Assembly (NCBI RefSeq): GCF_019195435.1
Contig: NZ_CP078069.1
Coordinates: forward strand, 2,294,001 to 2,358,000
DNA: 64,000 bases
Direction of reading: 5' to 3'
Source: Comamonas sp. NLF-1-9
GTDB taxonomy: Bacteria > Pseudomonadota > Gammaproteobacteria > Burkholderiales > Burkholderiaceae_C
This document shows, one piece after another, positions 45,098-54,134 of the stretch. Numbering within the stretch: the stretch's first letter is position 1; each line of letters starts with the position of its first letter. Position numbers and translations under genes: made by a program. The notes beneath the pieces were generated by a model. That model worked only from the letters and a program-made list of their open reading frames with translations. It made no database searches and had not been told where the DNA came from.

Positions 45098-46333
45098 ATG
45101 CCCGCCAGCGCTGCCCCGGCCCCCGATCGCGTCGTCCAGCTCGGTGACGCGCGCAGCGGCAAGCTCGCGGCCAACCTCGGCGCGTTTTGCCGCATGCTGC
45201 GCCGCGCCGGCGTGCCGGTGGATGCCGCACGCATGGCCCTGGCCCAGCAGGCGCTGCAGTGGGTGGGCCTGGCGCAGCGCGAGGACGCCAGCGCCGCGCT
45301 CGAGGCCGTGCTCATCGCGCGCGAGCAGGACCGCGCGGTGTTTCGCGAACTCTTCGACGCCTTTTTCCGCGACCCCAAGCTCGCGAACAAGCTGCTCGCG
45401 CAAATGCTGCCGCGCGCCGACGGCCACGCCAAAGGCCCCAAGCGCCGCCCGCGCGTCGCCGAGGCGCTGTCACCCCCCAAGACCCCTGCGCCCGCGCAAA
45501 AGGAAGACGCGATCGACCTCGATGCGGCCATGACCGCGAGCCAGACCGCGCGCCTGAAAACCGCCGACTTCAACCAGCTCAGCGCCAGCGAATACCGACT
45601 CGTCGAACGCCTGGTGCGCGACATCCCCCTGCCTCTGCCTACCGTGTCCGCGCGGCGCACGCGCGGCGGCATGCGCGGCGCGCGCATCCACTGGCGGCGC
45701 ACCTTCGGCGCAGCGGCCCAGTGCGGCGGCGACATCATGGCGCTGCACCGCCTGCAGCGTCGGCGCCAGCCGCTGCCGCTCCTGGTGCTGGTCGACGTCT
45801 CCGGCTCCATGGAGCGCTACGCGCGCCTGTTGCTGGCCTTCTTGCACTGCGCCACTGCGCGCACCCAGGTGGGCAGCCGGGGTTTGGCGGTGCGCCGTGA
45901 CGTCTTTGCCTTCGGCTCGCACCTGACCGATCTCAATGCCGCCTTTCGCCTGAGCGACACCGACGCGATGCTGCTCGCTGCCGGGCAGGCCATCGACGAC
46001 TTTGCCGGCGGCACGCGCCTGGGCGCGTCGCTCGCCGAGCTGCGCCGGCACCACTGGCGCCGCCTCGTCGGCCGGCGCACGCTGGTGCTGCTGGTGAGCG
46101 ACGGGCTCGATACCGGCGAGCCCGCCGAGCTGGCCGGCGAGCTGGCCTGGCTCAAGCGCCACACGCGCAGCTTGCTGTGGCTCAACCCGCTGCTGCGCTT
46201 TGGCGGCTACGAGCCGATCGCACGCGGCGCGGCCGAGCTGCACCGCGCGGCCGACGGCATGCTCGCGGTGCACAACGTCACCAGGCTGCACGAACTGGCG
46301 GACGCGATTGCGCGCCTGCTCCAACACCACTGA
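45098..46333 (+). CDS. VWA domain-containing CoxE-like protein
   Basis: The 411-residue protein has an N-terminal helical part, a basic linker (about 105-125) and a C-terminal von Willebrand A domain. The MIDAS motif is DVSGSMERYAR and the later aspartate is in LLVSDGLDTGE. It is the usual partner of CoxD-type MoxR ATPases in maturation of molybdenum hydroxylases. Confidence 0.9.
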   Translation: MPASAAPAPDRVVQLGDARSGKLAANLGAFCRMLRRAGVPVDAARMALAQQALQWVGLAQREDASAALEAVLIAREQDRAVFRELFDAFFRDPKLANKLLAQMLPRADGHAKGPKRRPRVAEALSPPKTPAPAQKEDAIDLDAAMTASQTARLKTADFNQLSASEYRLVERLVRDIPLPLPTVSARRTRGGMRGARIHWRRTFGAAAQCGGDIMALHRLQRRRQPLPLLVLVDVSGSMERYARLLLAFLHCATARTQVGSRGLAVRRDVFAFGSHLTDLNAAFRLSDTDAMLLAAGQAIDDFAGGTRLGASLAELRRHHWRRLVGRRTLVLLVSDGLDTGEPAELAGELAWLKRHTRSLLWLNPLLRFGGYEPIARGAAELHRAADGMLAVHNVTRLHELADAIARLLQHH

Positions 46334-46353
46334 ATTTGCGAAGGAGACCGCTC

Positions 46354-46908
46354 ATGGAAATGCAAGGCTCACGCCCGCTGGCCGTCACCCAGCAACAGGC
46401 CTGGGAGTCGCTCAACGATCCCAAGGTGCTCAAGGCCTGCATCCCGGGCTGCGACAGCATAGAAGCCACGGGCGACAACGCTTGGGCGATCACCATGGCG
46501 CTCAAGGTCGGCCCGGTCAGCGCCAAATTCAAAGGAAACATCGCGCTGTCGGACATCGAGCCGCCGCGCAGCTACACCCTGGGCTTCGAAGGCTCGGGCG
46601 GGCCCGCCGGCTTCGGCAAGGGCAGTGCCAAGGTCACGCTCACGCCGCTGGATGCGGGCTGCGAACTCGCCTACAGCGCCAGCGCCAGCGTGGGCGGCAA
46701 GATCGCCCAGGTCGGCCAGCGGCTGATCGACGGCGTGGCCAAGTCCATGGCCGAGAAGTTCTTCACCCGCTTTGACGAGGAGATGCAGCGGCGCTTTGGC
46801 CCGCCGCCCGAGCACGGCAGCGAGGAACCCGGGGAAGGCGGCACACTCAAGAAGCTGTGGGGCAAACTCAAGGGCGCCAGCCCGCAAGACGCCGCCACGC
46901 CCGACTGA
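46354..46908 (+). CDS. CoxG-like SRPBCC protein
   Basis: The 184-residue protein opens MEMQGSRPLAVTQQQAWESL and contains CIPGCDSIEATGDNAW, the marks of CoxG-type carbon monoxide dehydrogenase subunit G proteins (SRPBCC fold). A C-terminal charged tail follows (after about residue 150). In Oligotropha CoxG is linked to membrane attachment of CO dehydrogenase; its role here is by analogy. It has GAAGGAGA upstream. Confidence 0.88.
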   Translation: MEMQGSRPLAVTQQQAWESLNDPKVLKACIPGCDSIEATGDNAWAITMALKVGPVSAKFKGNIALSDIEPPRSYTLGFEGSGGPAGFGKGSAKVTLTPLDAGCELAYSASASVGGKIAQVGQRLIDGVAKSMAEKFFTRFDEEMQRRFGPPPEHGSEEPGEGGTLKKLWGKLKGASPQDAATPD

Positions 46909-46926
46909 AGGCAGGAGGCGCAAGGC

Positions 46927-47985
46927 ATGGAAAACCTCGATCTCACGGTGCTGCGCGCGTTGGCCGGGTGGCGCGCGGCCGGCCAGGATGCGGTGCTTGC
47001 CACCGTCGTGCACACCTGGGGTTCGTCGCCGCGCCCCGTGGGCTGCATCATGGCGCTGCGCGGCGACGGCATGGTGGTCGGCTCGGTCTCCGGCGGCTGC
47101 ATTGAGTACGACCTGATCGACCGCTACACCAAGCCCGGCGTGCCCGATGCCTTGCCGCGCTCGGGGCCGCCGCGACTCGTCAAGTACGGCATCACCGCCG
47201 ACGAGGCGCACCGCTTTGGCCTGCCCTGCGGCGGCACGCTGCAGATCCTGGTGGAATTCAACCCCGAGGCCGAGGCCATCCGGCAGTTGCTGGCGCGGCT
47301 CGATGCCGGCCAGCTCATGCACCGGCGCGTGCGGCTGGCCGACGGCGCGGTGACGCTGGAGCCCGCCGAGCACCCGGCCGACCTCATCGTCGGCGCGCAG
47401 GAGGTGGTCAACACCTTTGGCCCCGGCTACCGCATGCTCATCATCGGCGCGGGGCAGATGAGCGAGTACCTGGCCACCATGGCGCTGTTCTGCGGTTTCG
47501 CGGTGACGGTGTGCGACCCGCGCGAGGAGTTTTCCGGCAGCTGGAGCGTGGACGGCGCGCGCCTGGTGACCACCATGCCCGACGACACCGTGGCCGAGAT
47601 GCAGCCCGACGGGCGCACCTGCGTGATCGCTCTCACCCACGACCCCAAGCTCGACGACCTGGCACTGCTGCAGGCGCTCGACACCCCGGCCTTCTACATC
47701 GGCGCCATCGGCAGCCGGCGCAACAGCGCCTTGCGCCACCAGCGCATGATCGAGCACCTGGAGCAGACCGAAGAAAGCCTGAAGGATTTGCGCGGCCCCG
47801 TGGGCATCTACATCGGCAGCAAGACCCCGCCCGAGATCGCGGTCAGCGTGATGGCCGAAATCCTCGCGGTGAAGAACGGCGTGCCGCTGCCGCGCGACAT
47901 GGACGTGGCCCACGTCAAGGACATGCAGGAGATCACGCCGAACGACGCGGCCAACGTCTGCTTCGTGATCCATGACGACGCCTGA
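46927..47985 (+). CDS. XdhC/CoxF family protein
   Basis: XdhC-type proteins bind sulfurated molybdenum cofactor and insert it in hydroxylases. The 352 residues have the XdhC/CoxI N-terminal domain (VVHTWGSSPRPVGCIMALRG, SVSGGCIEYDLID) and a Rossmann C-terminal domain (MLIIGAGQMSEYLATMALFC and FYIGAIGSRRNSALR). The next gene begins 14 bases before its end. Confidence 0.92.
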   Translation: MENLDLTVLRALAGWRAAGQDAVLATVVHTWGSSPRPVGCIMALRGDGMVVGSVSGGCIEYDLIDRYTKPGVPDALPRSGPPRLVKYGITADEAHRFGLPCGGTLQILVEFNPEAEAIRQLLARLDAGQLMHRRVRLADGAVTLEPAEHPADLIVGAQEVVNTFGPGYRMLIIGAGQMSEYLATMALFCGFAVTVCDPREEFSGSWSVDGARLVTTMPDDTVAEMQPDGRTCVIALTHDPKLDDLALLQALDTPAFYIGAIGSRRNSALRHQRMIEHLEQTEESLKDLRGPVGIYIGSKTPPEIAVSVMAEILAVKNGVPLPRDMDVAHVKDMQEITPNDAANVCFVIHDDA

Positions 47986-48619
47986 TTGCGCCCACCCCTG
48001 CGGCGCGGTGCTGCTTGCCGCAGGCGCCGGGCGGCGCATGGGGGGCAGGCCGAAGGCGCTGCTGCTGCGCGATGGCGAGCCGCTGCTGCTGCGCCAGGCG
48101 CGCCTGCTTGCCGCGGCGGGCTGCGCGCCCGTCGTCGTCGTGCTGGGCCACCACCGCGATGCCCTGCTGCCCGTGTTGCAGGCAGCCCGGGGCGAGCACC
48201 CCGAGCTGATGTGGACCACCAACCCCGCGCCCGAGGACGACCCCGCGTCCTCGCTGCGCTGCGGCCTGGCTGCATTGCCCGCAGCGCTCGACACCATCGT
48301 CGTCGCCCTGGGCGACCAGCCCTTGCTGCAGGAGCCGGATTTCCACGCCCTCCTGCACGCCTGGCGCGCGCGCGGCAGCGGCGCCGAGCTGCTCGTGCCG
48401 ATGCACGCCGGCGCGCCCGGCCACCCGCTGGTCTTTGGCGCCCTGCTGCGCCAGGCGGTGCAGCAGGGCGACTCCGTGCGCCAGTGGCGGCGCGCCCATC
48501 CCGAACGGGTGCAGACGCTCGCCGCCGACCACGCGCGCTACACCACCGACGTCGATACGCCCGAGTCGCTGCAAAGCTTGCAGCAAGCGCATGGCGTCAC
48601 CTTGACCTGGCCTGCCTGA
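47972..48619 (+). CDS. Molybdenum cofactor cytidylyltransferase-like protein (MocA-like)
   Basis: The 215-residue nucleotidyltransferase has the N-terminal motif LLAAGAGRRMGGRPKALL and the metal-binding VVALGDQPLL. The MobA/MocA family attaches CMP or GMP to molybdopterin. In a locus for a CO/xanthine-dehydrogenase-type enzyme, MCD formation by a MocA-like enzyme is expected. It overlaps the XdhC-like gene by 14 bases and ends the operon. Confidence 0.88.
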   Translation: MTTPDCAHPCGAVLLAAGAGRRMGGRPKALLLRDGEPLLLRQARLLAAAGCAPVVVVLGHHRDALLPVLQAARGEHPELMWTTNPAPEDDPASSLRCGLAALPAALDTIVVALGDQPLLQEPDFHALLHAWRARGSGAELLVPMHAGAPGHPLVFGALLRQAVQQGDSVRQWRRAHPERVQTLAADHARYTTDVDTPESLQSLQQAHGVTLTWPA

Positions 48620-48663
48620 CCCTACCCCGCCCCGGTCTTGCCTCACGCCCGCGACCGCTTTGG

Positions 48664-48669
48664 CATAAT
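48664..48669 (+). promoter_or_regulatory. Candidate -10 box for metX leader
   Basis: CATAAT lies about 12 bases before the first pairing arm of the predicted riboswitch, at the right distance for transcription to begin at about 48676. No convincing -35 box is seen. Confidence 0.4.
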
Positions 48670-48680
48670 GCCCCGCGAGA

Positions 48681-48733
48681 GACGCGCCGATTTGCACCGC
48701 TTGCGGGCGCTTTACAAATTCCGCTAAAGACGT
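48681..48733 (+). promoter_or_regulatory. SAM-II (SAM-alpha) riboswitch upstream of metX
   Basis: The leader holds in order GCGCC (48684-48688), GATTTGCACCGCTTGCGG, the pairing arm GGCGC (48706-48710), an A/T-rich linker TTTACAAATTC and GCTAAAG (48723-48729). This matches the SAM-II core I recall from metX leaders: a CGCGC-GAUUU-CCG-UUGC-GCGC hairpin, then AAAU and a GCUAAAG strand that forms the pseudoknot. SAM-II binds S-adenosylmethionine and lowers expression of methionine genes. Its place 54 bases before metX supports the call. Confidence 0.75.
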
Positions 48734-48750
48734 GACCGACAGCGTGCAAG

Positions 48751-48785
48751 ACCCGGCCCCGTTCTTTGGCGGCGCCGGGTTTTTT
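48751..48785 (+). terminator. Terminator-like hairpin between the riboswitch and the metX start
   Basis: ACCCGGC (48751-48757) pairs with GCCGGGT (48774-48780), and T5 follows (48781-48785) right before the ATG at 48787. It may be the expression platform, or it may mask the metX start; there is no good Shine-Dalgarno otherwise. Confidence 0.5.
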
Positions 48786-48786
48786 C

Positions 48787-49932
48787 ATGTCCTTCATTGC
48801 CACGCCCCAATCAATGCACTTTTCCGATGCGCTGGCGCTCGCTTCGGGTGCGGTGCTCAAGGACTACCAGCTCGCCTACGAAACCTATGGCGAGCTCAAC
48901 GCCGACAAGAGCAACGCGGTGCTGGTATGCCACGCGCTCAATGCCTCGCACCACGTGGCCGGCTACTACCCGGGCCAGCCCAGGAGCGAAGGCTGGTGGG
49001 ACAACATGATCGGCCCGGGCAAGAGCGTGGACATCAAGCGCTTCTTCGTCATCGGCATCAACAACCCGGGCTCGTGTTTCGGCTCCACCGGCCCGATGGA
49101 CGTGAACCCGGCCACGGGCGAGGTCTATGGCGCGCAGTTTCCGGTGCTCACGGTGGAAGACTGGGTCAATGCCCAGGCGCTGCTGCTCGAGCGCCTGGGG
49201 ATCAGGCAATTGGCCGCGGTGATGGGCGGGAGCCTGGGCGGCATGCAGGCGCTGTCCTGGACGCTGCAATACCCCGATCGGGTGCGCCACGCCATCGTGA
49301 TTGCCAGCGCGCCCAATCTCTCGGCCGAGAACATCGCCTTCAACGAAGTGGCGCGCCGCGCGATTGCCACCGACCCGGACTTTCACGGCGGCGACTACTA
49401 CCGCCACGGCGTCGTCCCCAAGCGCGGTCTGCGCATCGCCCGCATGATCGGGCACATCACCTATCTGAGCGACGACGTGATGAACGCCAAGTTCGGCCGC
49501 GAGCTGCGTGCGGCCGTCGAGGGCGTGGCGCGCGAGGACTACCACTACAGCACGCAGGACGTGGAGTTCCAGATCGAAAGCTATCTGCGCTACCAGGGCG
49601 ACAAGTTCAGCGACTACTTTGACGCCAACACCTATTTGCTGATCACCCGCGCGCTCGACTACTTTGACCCGGCGCGCAGGACCGGCGGCAGCCTGACCCA
49701 GGCGCTTTCGCTCACCCAGGCAAAATTCCTGCTGGTGAGCTTTTCCACCGACTGGCGCTTTGCGCCGGCGCGCTCGCGCGAGACCGTGCATGCGCTGCTG
49801 GAAAACCGTCGCCGCGTCAGCTACGCCGAGATCGACGCGCCCCACGGACATGATGCCTTTTTGCTCGATGACGCCCGCTACATGGGCGTAGTGCGCTCTT
49901 ATTTTGATGGTATCGCAAAGGAGCTGGCATGA
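48787..49932 (+). CDS. metX: Homoserine O-acyltransferase MetX
   Basis: MetX acylates homoserine at the start of methionine synthesis. The 381-residue alpha/beta hydrolase has the nucleophile Ser149 in [26 protein letters not shown] near 93-108 and His355 in APHGHDAFL. Whether it uses acetyl- or succinyl-CoA is not decided by eye. The start is the ATG just after the T-run of the leader hairpin. Its stop overlaps metW (ATGA). Confidence 0.94.
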   Translation: MSFIATPQSMHFSDALALASGAVLKDYQLAYETYGELNADKSNAVLVCHALNASHHVAGYYPGQPRSEGWWDNMIGPGKSVDIKRFFVIGINNPGSCFGSTGPMDVNPATGEVYGAQFPVLTVEDWVNAQALLLERLGIRQLAAVMGGSLGGMQALSWTLQYPDRVRHAIVIASAPNLSAENIAFNEVARRAIATDPDFHGGDYYRHGVVPKRGLRIARMIGHITYLSDDVMNAKFGRELRAAVEGVAREDYHYSTQDVEFQIESYLRYQGDKFSDYFDANTYLLITRALDYFDPARRTGGSLTQALSLTQAKFLLVSFSTDWRFAPARSRETVHALLENRRRVSYAEIDAPHGHDAFLLDDARYMGVVRSYFDGIAKELA

Positions 49933-50513
49933 GCGATCACTCCACCATGCAAAGCATCGCGCGGCTGGTGCCCGAGGGCAGCCGCGTGCTCGATCTGGGC
50001 TGCGGCGACGGCGCCCTGCTGGAGCTGCTCACGCGCGAGCGCGGCTGCAGCGGCTACGGCATAGAGATCGCCGATGCCAACGTGCTCGCCTGCGTGCGCC
50101 GCGGGGTCGACGTGATCCAGCTCAACCTGGACGAAGGCCTGGCGATGTTCGCTGACAACAGCTTCGACGTGGTGCTGCAGATCGACACGCTGCAACACCT
50201 GCGCAACGCCGAGGTCATGCTGCAAGAGACCGCGCGCGTGGGCCGCAGCGCCGTCGTCGCCTTCCCCAACTTCGCGCACTGGCCCAACCGCCTGTCCATC
50301 CTGCGCGGCAGGATGCCGGTCACCCGCCGCCTGCCCTATCAGTGGTACGACACGCCCAACATCCGCGTGGGCACCTTCAAGGACTTCGAGCTGCTGGCGC
50401 GGCGCAACAAGCTGCGCATCCTGGACGCCTTTGGCCTGGAAGAAGGCCGCGAGGTGCGCACCTGGCCCAATCTGCTGGCCAGCACCGCGGTCTTTCGCTT
50501 CGAGCACGACTGA
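49929..50513 (+). CDS. metW: Methionine biosynthesis protein MetW
   Basis: The 194-residue SAM-dependent methyltransferase-like protein has motif [10 protein letters not shown] at 20-28. It is encoded with metX in many proteobacteria and is needed with it for homoserine acylation in some. It is translationally coupled to metX. Confidence 0.94.
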   Translation: MSDHSTMQSIARLVPEGSRVLDLGCGDGALLELLTRERGCSGYGIEIADANVLACVRRGVDVIQLNLDEGLAMFADNSFDVVLQIDTLQHLRNAEVMLQETARVGRSAVVAFPNFAHWPNRLSILRGRMPVTRRLPYQWYDTPNIRVGTFKDFELLARRNKLRILDAFGLEEGREVRTWPNLLASTAVFRFEHD

Positions 50514-50631
50514 GCCAAGGCGCTACTGCTGCCATGGTTTCGCCCCGCGACGCGCCCTGTGCGGCGGCGGCGCTTCTAGACTGGCCACACCACTGAACCG
50601 AACACCCGCTTTTGCACAGGAGTGAACGCAC

Positions 50632-51102
50632 ATGCACGAACAACGTCTGGACTACACCAAGGCAGCGCCCGAAGCCTTCAAGGCCTTGCTCAACACCGAG
50701 ATGCAGGTGCACAAGAGCGGGCTGGAGAGCTCGCTGATCGAGCTCGTGAAGATGCGCGCCTCGCAGATCAACGGCTGCGGCTACTGCCTGGACATGCACA
50801 GCAAGGATGCGATCGCCGACGGCGAAACCGTGCAGCGCCTGGTGCTGCTTTCCGCCTGGCGCGAGGCCCCCTACTTCTACAGCGAGCGCGAGCGCGCCGC
50901 CCTGGCCTGGACCGAGGCTATCACGCAAATTTCCACGCTGGGCGTGCCCGACGCGTTGTACGAAGAGGTGCGCCAGCACTTCGACGAAAAAGGCATCGTC
51001 GATCTGACGCTTGCGGTGATCGCGATCAACGGCTGGAACCGCATGGCCGTCGCGTTTCGCTCCAAGGTGGGCGACTACGTGAGCCAGCGCGGCAAGCAAT
51101 AG
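50632..51102 (+). CDS. Carboxymuconolactone decarboxylase / AhpD family protein
   Basis: The 156-residue all-helical protein has the redox-active CxxC and nearby His of AhpD-type proteins (INGCGYCLDMHSKDA near 46-60). Such proteins act as peroxidase partners or of unknown role. A hairpin ACAGGGCC/GGCCCTGT (51116-51136) sits between it and the convergent amidohydrolase. Confidence 0.88.
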   Translation: MHEQRLDYTKAAPEAFKALLNTEMQVHKSGLESSLIELVKMRASQINGCGYCLDMHSKDAIADGETVQRLVLLSAWREAPYFYSERERAALAWTEAITQISTLGVPDALYEEVRQHFDEKGIVDLTLAVIAINGWNRMAVAFRSKVGDYVSQRGKQ

Positions 51103-51115
51103 GCGACAGGGGGCG

Positions 51116-51136
51116 ACAGGGCCGTGCCGGCCCTGT
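51116..51136. terminator. Bidirectional hairpin between convergent genes
   Basis: ACAGGGCC (51116-51123) pairs exactly with GGCCCTGT (51129-51136). It has no U-run, so its strength as a terminator is uncertain. Confidence 0.45.
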
Positions 51137-51140
51137 GGCT

Positions 51141-52868
51141 TCAGCGCGCGGCGGCGCCGAGGCTGCCGTGCGTCAGGCGCCCGTTCATCATCGTCGCCAC
51201 CACCGCCACCTTGTGGATGTCGTGCGGCGCGACCTCAAACAGATTGCGCTCGAGCACCACCAGGTCGGCGCGCTTGCCCACTTCGAGCGAGCCCACGAGC
51301 TTGTCCAGACCGATCTGATAGGCCGGGTCCAGCGTATAGCCCTTGAGCATTTGCGCGAGCGTCATGCGCTGGCTCTTGGGCTCGAGGATGGGCGCGTCGG
51401 GTTTGCCTATGAGCTGGCGCGTCATGCCGATCTGGATCACGTCCAGCGGCTTGTAGGTAGAAAAGTAGCCAGCCGCAGCCCAGTCGGTTCCGAGCGTCAC
51501 GCGCGCGCCCGACTCGACCAGCGCGCGCGCCGGATAGAGGTTGTGCTCAAAGCGCTGCGCGCCCAGGCGCTGGCGCAGCACGCCCAGGGTGTCGGGGTCG
51601 GCCGTGGCCCAGTTCACGCCCACCTGGGCCAGCACCCCGAGCTTGCCAAAGCGCGGCACGTCGGCCGGGTCAATGCTTACCAGATGGCAGATGGTGTGGC
51701 GCCGGTCGCGCGGCGGGTTGGCCGCGATCGCCGCCTCCACCGCGTCGAGCACGGTACGCGTGCAGGCGTCGCCGTCGCAGTGCACGTGCACGTTGACGCC
51801 GGCCTTGTCCGCCTCGGCAATGAGCGCGTGGAACTGCGCGGTAGCAAAAGTGGTTGCGCCGCGCGTCTCGGGCTTGTCGGCATAGGGCTCGAGCATCGCC
51901 GCGGTCCAGCCGCCTTCGGTGCCGTCGCCCATGATCTTGAGCGCCGCCACGTGCACCAGTTCGGAGTGGATGCGCTTTTGCACCGCGCGCAGCCCGGGCA
52001 AGGGCGGCGGGTCTTGCGGGCCGCGCGTGGCGTAGGAGACGCCCAGGCGCAGCAGCAGCTCGCCGCGCTGCTCCAGCTTGAGGTAGGACGACAACAGCTC
52101 GCCCTGGTCGGCCACCGGCGGCACGCCGGCATCAAAGCCGCCGGTGAGCCCCGCGGCGGCCGCCTTGGGCATCCATTTGGCCGCATAGGCGCCAAAGGTC
52201 TCGGGCGTGAGCGGCACCAGCTTGTTCAGCGCCTCCATGTAGGTGGCGGGCTCGACGGCGTAGCCGGTCGGCTCGCCGTCCTTGTCGCGTTGCCAGAAGG
52301 CAAAACCCGGCGCGGGGTCCTTGGTGTTGCGGTCCACGCCCACCAGCTCCAGCGCGCGGCTGTTGAACCACATGCTGTGGTAGTCGATGTTGAGCATGTA
52401 GGCCGGGCGGTCCGGGAAGATGCGATCGAGCTCGCGCCGGTCCGGCCCCTCGGGGCCGAACATGTCGGTGCGCCAGCCAAAGCCGCTCACCAGCCCCGTG
52501 GGATGCTCGCGCGCATAGTCTTGCAGCGCGCGCAGCATCTGCTCACGCGTCTCGTACTGCAGATCGGCGCCGGCGGTCATGAAGCTGCTCAGCAGCGGAT
52601 GGATGTGGCTGTCGATGAAGCCGGGCACGACCATCTTGCCCTGCAGATCCACCACCCGGGTGTCCGCGCCGATGTGCGCCTTGAGCGCCGCGTCGTCGTC
52701 CTTGCCGACGTAGACGATGTCCTTGCCGCGCACCGCCAGCGCCTGGGCCCAGGGCTGGTCGGAGTTGACGGTATAGACCTTGGCATTGCGCAGCACGTAG
52801 TCGGCCCCGGCCGCATGCGCAGTGATGGCAAGCGCGCAAGACGCCGCCAGGAAGAGAGAACGGATCAT
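51141..52868 (-). CDS. Exported amidohydrolase family protein (YtcJ-like)
   Basis: The 575-residue metal-dependent hydrolase has a signal peptide (MIRSLFLAASCALAITAHAA). The N-terminal metal site is His88 and His90 in GFIDSHIHP, later metal-site residues include NVHVHCDGDA and TICHLV, and the C-terminus carries the YtcJ-type VGKRADLVVLERN. The start was chosen where AAGGA lies 6 bases upstream (two codons after another ATG). It probably acts in the periplasm on an amide or cyclic compound; the substrate is unknown. Confidence 0.88.
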   Translation of the reverse strand: MIRSLFLAASCALAITAHAAGADYVLRNAKVYTVNSDQPWAQALAVRGKDIVYVGKDDDAALKAHIGADTRVVDLQGKMVVPGFIDSHIHPLLSSFMTAGADLQYETREQMLRALQDYAREHPTGLVSGFGWRTDMFGPEGPDRRELDRIFPDRPAYMLNIDYHSMWFNSRALELVGVDRNTKDPAPGFAFWQRDKDGEPTGYAVEPATYMEALNKLVPLTPETFGAYAAKWMPKAAAAGLTGGFDAGVPPVADQGELLSSYLKLEQRGELLLRLGVSYATRGPQDPPPLPGLRAVQKRIHSELVHVAALKIMGDGTEGGWTAAMLEPYADKPETRGATTFATAQFHALIAEADKAGVNVHVHCDGDACTRTVLDAVEAAIAANPPRDRRHTICHLVSIDPADVPRFGKLGVLAQVGVNWATADPDTLGVLRQRLGAQRFEHNLYPARALVESGARVTLGTDWAAAGYFSTYKPLDVIQIGMTRQLIGKPDAPILEPKSQRMTLAQMLKGYTLDPAYQIGLDKLVGSLEVGKRADLVVLERNLFEVAPHDIHKVAVVATMMNGRLTHGSLGAAAR

Positions 52869-52947
52869 GGACATTCCTTTGCTTGCAGCGCCGGCGCGGC
52901 GCAAGGCAGAGCGGTTTGACGATGGAAAAAGACAGGCGCGCACAAGC

Positions 52948-53280
52948 TCAATGCACGCTGGTCTTGGACAAGAGGTTGAGCACCAGCACCCCGGCGACGA
53001 TGAGCGCAATGCCGAGGAAGGCCCAGGCATCGAGCGCCTGGCCGTGCACCACCCAGGCGATCAGCGCGACCAGCACGATGCCCAGCCCCGCCCAGACCGC
53101 ATAGGCCAGGCCCACGGGGATGGTCTTGAGCGCGAGCGAAAGAAAATAAAAGGCCAGGCCATAGCCGACGACCACCACCAGCGAGGGCAGCGGGTTGGTG
53201 AAGCTGTTGGCCGACTTGAGCGCCGATGTGCCAAGGACTTCGCCGACGATGGCAATCATGATGTACCACCAGCTTTGCAT
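52948..53280 (-). CDS. Small multidrug resistance (SMR) family transporter (EmrE-like)
   Basis: The 110-residue, four-helix protein has the essential membrane glutamate E14 ([14 protein letters not shown]), the [20 protein letters not shown] loop-helix 2-3 signature and [11 protein letters not shown]. It acts as a dimer exchanging protons for cationic drugs or polyamines. It is single, so it is a homodimer type. Confidence 0.92.
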   Translation of the reverse strand: MQSWWYIMIAIVGEVLGTSALKSANSFTNPLPSLVVVVGYGLAFYFLSLALKTIPVGLAYAVWAGLGIVLVALIAWVVHGQALDAWAFLGIALIVAGVLVLNLLSKTSVH

Positions 53281-53366
53281 CTGAAGATTCCTCGTTTGCT
53301 TGCCGCGCAGCCGCTTGGCTGCGCGGTGGCCGATGATCGCAGACAAATCGCCTGCACGCCGCCACC

Positions 53367-54134
53367 TCAGTGCGCGAGGCACTGCCCGTCGGCGAAGACC
53401 CGCAGGCTGGCGGGCGCCAGGCGCGTCCAGTTTTCGTTGCGCGTGAGCGGCGCGGTGGCAATCACCGCCACGCGGTCGCTGGCGGTGGTGCAGGTGGCGA
53501 AGTCCACGCTCAACTCCTCGTCGCTGAGCTGCGCCACGGCAAAGGGGTGGCGCCGCTCGATGTAGTGCAGCTCGGTGCTGGCGTGGGCCCACAGCGCCTG
53601 GCCGTTGGAGAGCAGAAAATTGAACGTGCCCCGCGGCGCAATCCGGGCCGCCAGCTCGCGCAGCGTGAGCGTGAGCTCGGCCACGCTGGGCACGCCGGCG
53701 TGCGACTTGGCCAGCTCCTGCATCAGCCAGCAGAAGGCGTGCTCGCTGTCCGTCGTGCCCACGGGGTGAAAGCCCGCATGCAGGCGCGGACGAAAGTCCT
53801 TCAGGTCGCCGTTGTGCGCAAACACCCAGTAGCGCCCCCAGAGTTCGCGCACGAAGGGGTGGCAATTGGCCAGGTTCACCTCGCCCTGCGTGGCCTTGCG
53901 GATGTGCGCGATCACGTTGCGGCTCTTGATCGGGTAGCGGCGTATGAGCTCGGCCACGGGCGAGTCCAGCGCTCTTTGATGGTCGACGAAATGCCGCAGC
54001 CCGCGGCCCTCGAAGAAGGCCACGCCCCAGCCGTCGACGTGGTCGGCCGTCTGGCCGGCGCGCCGGGCAAAGCCGGTGAAGCTGAAGGTCAGGTCCGTGG
54101 GGGTGTTGGCGTTCATGCCGAGCAGCTGGCACAT
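53367..54134 (-). CDS. Class II glutamine amidotransferase (YafJ-like)
   Basis: The 255-residue Ntn hydrolase has the N-terminal Cys2 nucleophile after Met (MCQLLGMN), [10 protein letters not shown] near 34-43, [18 protein letters not shown] near 77-94 and FAHNGDL near 105-111. These are the active-site features of YafJ-type glutaminase domains. There is no synthase domain, and the partner is unknown. Confidence 0.9.
   Translation of the reverse strand: MCQLLGMNANTPTDLTFSFTGFARRAGQTADHVDGWGVAFFEGRGLRHFVDHQRALDSPVAELIRRYPIKSRNVIAHIRKATQGEVNLANCHPFVRELWGRYWVFAHNGDLKDFRPRLHAGFHPVGTTDSEHAFCWLMQELAKSHAGVPSVAELTLTLRELAARIAPRGTFNFLLSNGQALWAHASTELHYIERRHPFAVAQLSDEELSVDFATCTTASDRVAVIATAPLTRNENWTRLAPASLRVFADGQCLAH

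Noticed and set aside
48787..49932. Frames inside metX on either strand
   Set aside because: No motif support; MetX catalytic residues are all present in the chosen frame.
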